Assembly: GCA_032718565.1 (NCBI GenBank)
Contig: JAVGVS010000018.1
Coordinates: 248,001 to 312,000 of the forward strand
Direction: 5' to 3'
From: Distichodus sexfasciatus
Taxonomy: Eukaryota > Chordata > Actinopteri > Characiformes > Distichodontidae
DNA length: 64,000 nucleotides
Position 1 is the stretch's first letter, and each line of letters starts with the position of its first letter. The notes beneath the pieces were generated by a model. The model worked only from the letters and a program-made list of their open reading frames with translations, was not told the origin of the DNA and searched no databases. This document shows, in pieces, positions 55,910-64,000 of this stretch. Both the position numbers and the translations under genes were made by a program.

Positions 55910-56262
55910 CTATTCATACCATCTATACAGTAAGTCAACTTTCGTAATGTGTGTGCATGCATTTGCTAGGCAGATGGACTGTAGAATATCATCCACCATG
56001 TCTTCACCAAAACCAAGTCGGTAGATTGTGCAAATACGACACCAGTCTGGATGAGAAAACATTCTCCTCACTTGAAATGTTTTCTCTTCATGGCTCAGGC
56101 TGGGAGCATGGCCAATCTGCACAATTAGGCCACGTACTTCCTCCCCATCTGGCCGAGTTGGAGGCAGCTGAATAGGACCCCAACTCCAAGGCCAGCGCTT
56201 CGTCAGGGTCCTGCTTTCCAGAGGACGCTTGAACCTTTGCCCCCAATAAAGCTCTCTTAGCA
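55910..56262 (-). other. Uncharacterised minus-strand open frame, about 115 codons
   Basis: The frame is free of stops from TGA at about 56262 to TAG at 55910 and includes WGPIQLPPTRPDGEEVRG and FSHPDWCRICTIYRLGFGED. It has no in-frame ATG near its start. It could be a terminal exon or a retroelement remnant. I do not recognise the family. Confidence 0.25.
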
Positions 56263-56789
56263 GTCATGAAGGAGAGTCTCCTTTCCAGGTGTGATTAAGT
56301 TTCCACAAAGTACAAAGTTCTACAGCTTTGCGTGTTATATATTAGAACGTGGGACAGATAAACCACTAAAACATCAGATTTCTTGATCAGCACAGACATC
56401 ATCACCGTTCTGGCAGATCCATCTTCTCAGTGAGGACAATGTTAACCATGCATCACACTGATTGGGTAGAACATTGCATGGAAGACACCACCAGTATTTA
56501 GGCAAACTTGTTATTTCCTGATGGAACTACAAGGATACTATGAAATTAAACATTCTTGCTTAAGCATGTTTCTACTGGTGTGTAAACTAGAGTGTTTAGC
56601 TAAATAATACCTAATAAATGTGAACCAACTATACTAATAACAGATTCTCAAAAAATATGGAACTGAAATTATACTAAATGCATAAAAATAACCTTCACTG
56701 CTTAGACATTAGCCTGGAAATACCTTGGAGTAAGTTTGTTTCTTAGTGTAAAATTTGTGTGAAGAGGCCAGATGCCACATTTTGAACTC

Positions 56790-56972
56790 GTACTGTAATT
56801 ATTGTGTTTGTACTGTATTTATTGTGTTGCTTGTTTGCACCCTTTGTCCTGTTGAATGTAATGTTCAGTGTTACTATATGTTGCACTGGGGCCATGGGGA
56901 AACGCTGTCTCATCACACTTTGTACATGTATAAAGCGACAGATGACAACAAAGTACCTTGAACCTTGAACTT
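56790..56972 (+). mobile_element. Probable non-LTR retrotransposon 3' tail
   Basis: Ends GATGACAACAAAGTACCTTG followed by AACCTTGAAC, the tandem-ended tail seen in many fish LINEs. Only the 3' end is present. Confidence 0.45.
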
Positions 56973-57593
56973 AAGCGTGTGTATATCTCATTCTGTTTAA
57001 GTGTAGAGATTGAGGTTCCTCTTCATGATATAATGCTGAGACATCACCTTAATCCCATATGAAGATTTAAATATGACTAATTCCCAAAAGACCCCCCATA
57101 AATACCCACTGTAATCAGTGTGTGAGAGACAATAATAACAGCTAGAGCATCCATGACACATTGAGGCAGCATGTTCTTCATTTCAGATGAGTTCAACAAA
57201 AACCGATGCTCCAGTCCAACTTCTAAAACCTACTAAGCTCTGTTTCTAGGGACACAAAGTGCCCAGCTTCTTGTGGAAGCTTAATCACATACTTAACATT
57301 TTAAAAGCTTGAGGACAAAGAGAACAAACCCTGCCATGTCCCATAACTTGGCCACACTCCTGAAAAAGCTATTTTGAGAAATACTTTCATAAAATTATAT
57401 CTTAGTTACAACCTACCTTCTTATGAACAGAATGTACATTATGGCTTCCCCTCTGCCTGTAGATGCTTCATTACATCTCCATAATGCTATAACAGAGGAA
57501 AATGAGAAACTGATTGAATGAAAAGCTGCACAAAATCAGCATGCCAAACTTCCTTCTTGCTGTGTTGGTAAAGCTGACAAAATGTAGCCGTTT

Positions 57594-57608
57594 AGTGCCC
57601 TCTATTGG
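57594..57608 (-). promoter_or_regulatory. CTCF-like motif, - orientation, between pxdn and the SDR gene
   Basis: Read on the minus strand this is CCAATAGAGGGCACT, matching the CTCF core at nearly every informative position. It points toward pxdn, convergent with the two upstream motifs. Confidence 0.45.
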
Positions 57609-58255
57609 CCAATGATGGGAGCTACAGTCAATCAAAAGGGACGGAGTGACCAAGTGCTGGACGGGATACAACAAAAACAAACAAACAAACAAAGAATACT
57701 ACTTTACTAGAGGTGACCAGGGTTATATTGACAATTTGCAGACAAAACGAGGATTTTGATGTTTTAACATGATTGTAAATAAAGAAATATTTAGAAATCA
57801 TTCATATTAATAAATTATAGTGCCACTTTTTTCTGGGTTATCGCCTTTTCACAGTATACCACAGTATACTTTTGGTATACTAAGATAAACAAAAGATCTT
57901 AGCACTGTAGTATCTGGACTGTCGTTTACCGGATAAAATATGAGGAAAATACATTATATTATTTTTGTTTAATAATTGACATTAGGTGTGTGTTTTTCTG
58001 ATTTAACTAAGAATCACATGTTCCCCTTCACACTTGTCACGTGCTGCTGTTTTCCGCTTTTGCCGAACCACGCGTTTTCTTGTGCAGCAGTTTGTATTTC
58101 TGCAATACTCACGATATCCAGAATGGGGTGGTATAACATTCCACAAGTGTATATATAAAAAGCGATTCAATAGTTCAAAAACTATTTCAGAATAACTTTC
58201 TAAACAGCAATCTACAACTAATCAAAAATCTAGAAATGTTGACCCAAATACTCTT

Positions 58256-58434
58256 GGGGCAGTTGGTAGCGTAACGTTTGGGCCGTTCGCCCTGTGATCG
58301 GAAGGTAAAGGTACTAATGAGCAAGGTTCACCGTCCCCGGGCACTGCCCATGTTAGCTGTCCAGTGCATCTTCACGGATGGGTCAAATGCAGAGGGCGCA
58401 CATCATCCACAGTGACAATAACCACTCACTTTCA
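58256..58434 (+). mobile_element. tRNA-derived SINE, internally deleted copy
   Basis: Begins GGGGCAGTTGGTAGCGTAACG as in 11091, loses the B box region, and ends CAATAACCACTCACTTT. It lies about 1 kb upstream of the SDR gene. Confidence 0.8.
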
Positions 58435-59470
58435 AGTTGTATTCATAATTCCTTTTGCTTTCAAATTGCGAACCTAAGCTTAATTATCTTGTCTTTTCCC
58501 TATTTTCAAAACATCTTTTGCTGAATAAAAGTCAAAAGTGGTCAATGTAAGCATCTGTAGTTCTTATAACATCATGTAGGTGGGAACTCGAGGGGTGGAG
58601 AAGTCACCTGTTGTGGTAGTTAGTGGTGCCCCACGCTTCCAGTGCCCAGAAGCGTGCGTATGATATCCTGATGTTATCACGGATTTTATTTTGCGAACAG
58701 TCACCCACCATCAGTGTTTCATGTTGCTCTAAAAAAAAAAAAAAAAGCAGAGCAAATGCTGCAAAACATTACAGATAACAGTTCTCTATCTATCCCTCCA
58801 ATCTCCATTGCGCCTTTGATGCTGACCCAAATTACCGTAAAGCCAACCTACTCGGCGACATAAAATGGCGTTTCAGGCTATTATAGTGACTTCCATTAGC
58901 ATTACATAAAACATGTCATAATATTTTCTATGAGATTGCAATAGAAAATGAAGCATGGGGCAACGTAGAACAGCGTCCGGTCACTAAGTTGATGTTAAAG
59001 TGATTATGCAGATCAAGTTTAAACCGAATCTACACATCTCGGAGGCACTTAAAGCGGATATACGCTTTTCTGTTTCTCAGCGAAGGAGAACAAATAATTC
59101 CCCTTTTAAAACAATCTGCTAGAGGAAAAAACATAAACAAGGACTCTTTGTTTCTGAGTCCCCTTTTCATTAGCATCTAAACGACCTTTCACTACATTTA
59201 GAAAATCTGATCCTGGCGAACATTTCTGTCATATGGAATTAAAGTGTTTTTATTTTAATAGCCACACTCACTATGCATGAACATACACTATTAGAAATAT
59301 AAAGAACAACCATTTACTAAATAAGTGGTGACCAAAGTGGCTAAAACTGCATTCTGAAATTGCCATTTTCTGGAACAAATCGGGTTAAAACATCTAAAAA
59401 GTCACTGATTGCCACATTTCCATGCCCTCCTCTCCTAATTAGTAAGGCCATCAGACCACAGACGCTCAGC
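58435..59470 (+). other. Region upstream of the SDR gene
   Basis: Unassigned apart from a poly-A run at 58731-58746. No CpG-rich promoter was seen. The SDR promoter appears to be of the TATA type. Confidence 0.45.
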
Positions 59471-59480
59471 TATATAAAAG
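59471..59480 (+). promoter_or_regulatory. TATA box of the SDR gene
   Basis: TATATAAAAG lies 51 nt before the chosen ATG at 59522, which predicts initiation near 59500. It lies inside the longest open frame (from 59360), so that longer frame is not a plausible protein start. Confidence 0.65.
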
Positions 59481-59521
59481 ACATTACTGGTGACCAGATG
59501 CTTGGAGTCCATGCTGAAAAC

Positions 59522-59933
59522 ATGCTAACAGCACTTCAAAAAAAAATTGTATACTACATACTAGGTAGCTTTTTCCTCCTGTTCATATGTTACTTCTGTT
59601 TTGATTCACATATGTGCATATTTGCAGCACTTTCCATAAGTTTATTGTTGTTTATTTGTAAAGTCAGCAAGAGGAGAAGTATTGTGTTTGACAGTTCGGA
59701 CAGGGCTGTGCTGATAACTGGCTGTGACAGTGGATTTGGCCATCACCTCGCTAAAAGGCTGGACAGCATGGGATTCACTGTGTTTGCTGGATGCTTATTT
59801 TCTGATGGCCAAGGTGCTCAAACATTAGCCAAAGTGGAATCTCAGCGTATAAAAGTGTTGCAGTTGGATGTAACCAGGGATGAAGATGTGAAACTGGCTA
59901 AAGCTTTTGTGGAGGCCAATCTACCAAAAAAAG
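59522..59933 (+). CDS. SDR gene coding exon 1
   Basis: Holds the membrane anchor, the TGxxxGxG dinucleotide site and LQLDVT. The donor is GTAATA at 59934 (phase 1). Confidence 0.88.
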
Positions 59934-61382
59934 GTAATAATTTACATATACTGTATGCACTAAACTAAAACATGATCCATTGGCCACATTTACTTTTTGC
60001 TGTTCACTTCTATGTCACATATTGTTAATATCTGTCTTTTTAGTATCCACTTCATTTGGTGTTTTTAGATTAGCTCAGATTAACATGCTAACCAGTGCTC
60101 AACCTTGCTTCCAGGCCTGTGGGCAATTGTAAACAATGCTGGCATTAGTGACTGGGGAGAGACTGAGTGGAACTCCATTGAAGACTACAAAAAAGTTACA
60201 GATGTCAATTTGTTTGGCTCCATTAGGACTTCAATCGCATTTCTGCCTCTCCTTCGTGCATCAAAAGGTTTGAATACAAGGCTTTGAAAATCTTGCATTT
60301 GCTTTAGAATCCAAGTGAAATATCCAGGCACATCATACACACTGGCATTTATTTATTTTATCAACATCTTCACTTGAATCTTTCAATTCCATTACATCTT
60401 TTCTTTTAGGGCGTATGGTATTTGTGTCAAGCATTTTTGCCTTCTTTCACTGCTTGACCATGGGAGCGTATAGTGTGTCTAAAAGAGGGCTGGAAGCCTT
60501 TGCTGACTGCCTAAGGGTTGAGATGTCCAGTTTTGAAGTGGAGGTAAGACTTATGAAGTCAAAATGTCTTGATTTCATACTAGTGTTTCATGATAAAAAC
60601 TGCACATTTGTGGACTATGTATCACTTAAATTTCTATGGAAGTAATGTCAGATTTGGCAGGTCATCTTACACAAGCATTTTTAAGTGGAACTGAAATTTG
60701 GCTGCAAAACAAACCGCAACGTCTACATTTCATGCAAATATTTGTGTTATTATGCTATGTTTGCCATGAAAAGTTAGACCAACAAAATAATTAGAGCCGA
60801 CCTTCAGCCATAAAACCTGTCCATAAGGACATTGTGTCCAGCAAAATCTGTTTGAACCTCTTTAAACAGGAGTTACACCATGAAGCACTGACCATCTTAA
60901 CCTGCATTTCAAGCAATAAAAATCAGTAAATGACCATCATGAGCAGGGGAATTTCTCTGCTTCTTTTGCGCATTTGGTTTGCACTACACATTGTTCTCTG
61001 TTTTTAGGTCAGTATTATTCAACCAGGAAACTTTGGAGCAGCTACAAGCATCACAAGTAGTTTCACAAGTCAAGATAAATGGGATAAACTGGATCATGAA
61101 CGTAAAATGATTTTTAACAGAAGTTACATTGAGACTGCAAATGAGTACTTCCACTCAACATGCAAAAATGGGTATAAAGATGGGAAAATGGTCATAGATG
61201 CCATGGTGCATGCACTTACTGCCCCAAAGCCAAAAACTCGTTACTTACTAGTCTCCACCCTCGACATGTTCTTTTTTTGGACATTTCCTTTTCTGCCCAC
61301 ATTTATCAAAGATGCAGTGTTTAGTCTTGTCCCCATATACCATGCACGTAAAGCAATGTTGTATTCACAGTCAGATTTGTAG
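59522..61382 (+). CDS. BDH1-like short-chain dehydrogenase/reductase (SDR9C), 4 coding exons, 357 aa
   Basis: Coding exons are 59522-59933, 60115-60267, 60410-60543 and 61008-61382; phases agree at all junctions and introns are GT-AG. Classical SDR motifs: TGCDSGFG (66-73, NAD(P) binding), NNAG (144-147), Ser196, and Tyr209/Lys213 in YSVSK. The GFTVFAGCL, FADCLRVEM and PGNF motifs and the tail VIDAMVHALTAP with TRY are closest to D-beta-hydroxybutyrate dehydrogenase (BDH1). The N-terminus instead has two hydrophobic segments (9-27 and 31-46) followed by KVSKRR, more like the membrane anchors of HSD17B2 and HSD11B2. A third hydrophobic stretch is at about 318-345. I infer a membrane-bound NAD(P)-dependent oxidoreductase of a hydroxy-acid, steroid or retinoid substrate. 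The start at 59522 was chosen because a TATA box at 59471 puts transcription start near 59500. An in-frame ATG at 59498 would add 8 residues. Confidence 0.9.
60115..60267 (+). CDS. SDR gene coding exon 2
   Basis: Encodes G/LWAIVNNAGIS through FLPLLRASKG. The acceptor is TTCCAG and the donor GTTTGA at 60268. The KG/LWA and KG/RMV junctions are where other SDR9C genes are split. Confidence 0.92.
60410..60543 (+). CDS. SDR gene coding exon 3 (catalytic Ser, Tyr, Lys)
   Basis: Encodes RMVFVSS, the YSVSK catalytic motif and the FADCLRVEM helix. The Ser196-Tyr209 spacing is the classical 13 residues. The donor GTAAGA is at 60544. Confidence 0.93.
61008..61382 (+). CDS. SDR gene coding exon 4 and stop
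   Basis: Begins at VSIIQPGNFGAAT (the SDR PG motif), then the substrate-binding helices and a hydrophobic C-terminal segment. The TAG stop is at 61380-61382. Confidence 0.93.
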   Translation, partial: VSIIQPGNFGAATSITSSFTSQDKWDKLDHERKMIFNRSYIETANEYFHSTCKNGYKDGKMVIDAMVHALTAPKPKTRYLLVSTLDMFFFWTFPFLPTFIKDAVFSLVPIYHARKAMLYSQSDL

Positions 61383-61409
61383 ATGTCGTGGTGCCAATCC
61401 TTTAATTAC

Positions 61410-61415
61410 AATAAA
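61410..61415 (+). terminator. Polyadenylation signal of the SDR gene
   Basis: AATAAA 28 nt after the stop, followed by a T/GT-rich stretch. This implies a very short 3' UTR. Confidence 0.7.
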
Positions 61416-62805
61416 TCTTCAGGTTATTTTTGTGGGTTCTTGAATGATTGACTTACAGATTTGATTGTACTGAACTTTCCCTTGTGTATGGCCTTGTTTG
61501 CCCACACATCGGTAACCACAGCTTTCAATTCTTTATCTCTAAAACCGTGAATTCAGATTTTCCAGGCACTTTATGTGTGGGTAGGTGTGTGTGTGCGCAC
61601 ATGTGTGTGTTTGAGAAAGAGAACAAATGTTAACGGTAACTAATTATAATTTATACATTTACAAATTTATCAATGCATATCTACAAATGCTGTTTTTGTT
61701 TTGTGTGTAAATATAAAAAAGTTTGCAGAACTAAACCTTATCAGTGTTTGTCCACGCATCCCCTCATCATGTGTTCTCTTAGTTAAATATACTAAGCTAA
61801 ATTTGCAGCATGCATATCATTTATCCTTTTCTGTTGTACAGCTATCTTCTGTTTAAATATTTTTTTCCTGCTTGGACATGTGCACATCTAGACATTTAGT
61901 CTTCTGTGGTGCATGCATGCAGTCATAAAAAAAAAATCCCAAAGTTTATCTAATTTATTTTTATTTTGAAAGGTTATCTTTAAACACCAAGAGCATGATA
62001 TCCAGCCAGGCTTTAGAGCACTAATGCTGCTGGACAACAGGCTGGTTTGTGTTTTGTAAACTGATGATCATGTGTATGCTGTAGAGGCCTGCCTCTGTCA
62101 GCCTGTTTAAGCTCATGACTGTGTTTACTAAAACTGCAATAAACTCTCACTTGACATTGTCCAAACAGGTATTTACTGTTCTAATGTTGTTTTCCATATT
62201 CAAATATCCTGCACAAATGTTTATTTCCGTGCCTGAGACTAAGCTCCAGTTAAACTGTAGATCACAGGCATGGGGAGGAAATACAGAAATGTTTATGGTT
62301 TTATCTAATGTCAAACCTAAATACAAAAATCCATTTCTAAACCACACGTGTTGAGTTTTCTCAGTGTAAATGGTAGTTGTTTATTAACGTCACAGTTAAA
62401 CAGTGACAGTTAAACCAGCTCTTATTTGACTAGTTAAAATGGTTGTACTGTATTTACATGGTGTGATGAATTACCACAATCTGCCTTGTTTATCTAAAGA
62501 TAATGCATTGATGAGCATCACCTTGGAAAGTGTGCCGTTGAAATTAGGTTATTCAACAGAACAAACTGTATAAGACTGCACAGGAGTTGTAGATTCATTA
62601 TTGAATAAATGCTGAGTGTGGCTGCATAAGTTCAATGCAAATGTTGAAAGGGAGTGGAGCATTTTTCCGCAAGCGTGTCTGTACAAAGAGTCTTTCATAG
62701 AATTTGATAATAAGCCACAAACAATTTGAATAACTAGAGTTCAAAAACACCATTTTTTAAAAAGCGGTACAGTGTAATTCATCTCTGTAAACAGTTGGTA
62801 AGGGT
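61416..62805. other. Intergenic sequence after the SDR gene
   Basis: AT-rich with no gene signal. A short GT run is at 61575-61610. Confidence 0.5.
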
Positions 62806-62839
62806 GAGTGTGTGTATATATATGTATATATGTGTATAT

Positions 62840-62904
<65 letters not shown>

Positions 62905-62921
62905 ATATGTATATATATGTA

Positions 62922-63010
<89 letters not shown>

Positions 63011-63245
63011 GTATGTATATATATATATATATGTACATATATGTATATATATATATATATGTGTATATATATATGTGTATATATGTATATATACATGTGT
63101 ATATATATATGTGTATATATGTATATATACATGTGTATATATATATGTACATGTGTGTGTATGTATATATATATACATATATGTGTGTATATATATATAT
63201 GTATATATATATATATGTATATGTATATGTATATATATATGCATG

Positions 63246-63288
<43 letters not shown>
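62806..63288 (+). repeat. Long (TA)n microsatellite with TATG variants
   Basis: About 480 nt of TA repeat with TATATG and TACATG units. The long Tyr/Ile frames on both strands are artefacts. It is likely to be length-variable and prone to assembly error. Confidence 0.95.
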
Positions 63289-63290
<2 letters not shown>

Positions 63291-63649
63291 TCCTTTTTGT
63301 TACCTGTTCGTTTAGTCATGTGACCCTCTTCCATGCATCCCAGTATATTCCTATTCTTGTTCCGAAATCTTGAGTGTTAGTCCTCGATTCTGTTGCTCCG
63401 TATTCTCTGTCTTGGCCTGCTTGTCTGATTTTTGATTGATCTGTTGCATGAATATTCATTAGTGTTTGGCCTCACGGATGTCCAGTCGCCTCAAAAAACC
63501 CTGTGCAATATATCATTTTAACATTGTCATCGTAAGGTGTGCAATATGCCCATATTACCATGTGCAATGTCAAGCAGGGCAAAATAAACTAAACATGTCA
63601 TCCTTTCCAAATAGAGCTATTCAAATCAGATGGTCAATTTTTTTACTGC

Positions 63650-63677
63650 AATATATATATATATGTATGTATGTATG

Positions 63678-63723
<46 letters not shown>
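63650..63723 (+). repeat. (TA)n/(TATG)n microsatellite
   Basis: About 74 nt of the same repeat type as 62806-63288. Confidence 0.95.
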
Positions 63724-64000
63724 GTGCTAGAGTGTGCGTATTTGTCTCTGAAATAATAGACATCATTTTTTATTTTATGTTTTATGTTGACCCATTGTTC
63801 CTGCTTTAGCTGTCTCAGGTTTGAAGATTGCTTCTCCAAACAGCATTTCCATGGATATTACATAGGATTAAAATCGGGGGTTATAGAGGGCCATTTAAGA
63901 ATAGTGCAATGTGTTTTATTAACCGTTCTTAAGTGCTTTTAGTTGTGTGTTTTGGTTCATTATCCTGTTGGAGGTCTATGACCTGTGATGTGAGTCGCCC
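63724..64000. other. Window end, unassigned
   Basis: GTTTTGGTTCATTATCCTGT and nearby words (TTGGAGGTCTATGACCTG) resemble a Tc1-like element fragment common in fish, but the window ends before this can be judged. Confidence 0.25.

Larger units (their letters stand above)
53611..58255. other. Intergenic sequence between pxdn and the SDR gene
   Basis: Mostly unassigned. A LINE-like tail is at about 56790-56970 (ending AAAGTACCTTGAACCTTGAAC) and a short CAAA run is at 57677-57696. Weaker signals are a CTCF-like + motif at 55202-55216 (TCAACAGGGGGCACA) and a minus-strand open stretch at 55910-56262. Confidence 0.45.

Noticed and set aside
59360..59521. Extending the SDR protein upstream to 59360
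   Set aside because: The extension spans the TATA box and has no resemblance to SDR N-termini.
62741..63373. Tyr/Ile repeat frames on both strands
   Set aside because: Artefacts of the (TA)n microsatellite.
1..64000. A novel multi-gene biological system
   Set aside because: Only two recognisable genes are present, both from known families and without functional linkage. The remaining sequence is introns, repeats and unassigned intergenic DNA.

Overview
This window is vertebrate nuclear DNA, almost certainly from a teleost fish. The genes have long AT-rich introns with GT-AG junctions. The non-coding sequence is full of repeats typical of fish genomes: non-autonomous hAT-like elements with 8-bp target duplications, a tRNA-derived SINE in several copies, LINE relics, and long (CT)n, (GA)n and (TA)n tracts. 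I could not determine the species.

The main gene is peroxidasin (pxdn), on the + strand from the ATG at 8498 to the TAA at 49405. I could join 23 coding exons with continuous phase across every junction, giving a 1476-residue protein. This is close to the length of mammalian PXDN, and no exon appears to be missing. The domain order is signal peptide, LRRNT, five LRRs (one per 72-nt exon), LRRCT, four I-set Ig domains, a heme peroxidase domain mostly in one 1504-nt exon, a likely proprotein-convertase site, a coiled coil and a C-terminal VWC domain. The catalytic and heme-binding residues I can place are intact, so this is an active-type peroxidasin rather than the degenerate PXDNL form. The 3' UTR probably ends near an AATAAA at 50239.

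The second gene is a four-coding-exon short-chain dehydrogenase/reductase of the SDR9C group, most like BDH1, on the same strand at 59522-61382. A TATA box at 59471 makes the ATG at 59522 the likely start. The protein is 357 residues and has two N-terminal hydrophobic segments.

Layout: 1-8.4 kb is upstream intergenic sequence holding copy A of a direct duplication, SINE/LINE pieces, a Penelope-like fragment and large CT/GA tracts. pxdn exon 1 lies at 8.5 kb. Intron 1 (8.7-20.05 kb) contains copy B of the duplication. The LRR exons are at 20-28 kb, the Ig exons at 30-35 kb, and the peroxidase exons at 40.9-44.2 kb. The C-terminal exons are at 46-49.4 kb. An intergenic block with an antisense LINE and SINEs covers 50.3-59.4 kb, the SDR gene 59.5-61.4 kb, and AT-repeat-rich sequence the rest.

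The two genes have no obvious functional link: one acts in basement-membrane collagen IV cross-linking, the other is a membrane-associated NAD(P)-dependent oxidoreductase. I found no CRISPR array, functional tRNA or rRNA gene, or evidence of a new gene system. The most interesting points are non-coding: the duplication flanking exon 1, CTCF-like motifs in convergent orientation around pxdn, upstream ORFs in the pxdn leader, and dense MITE insertion in pxdn introns.
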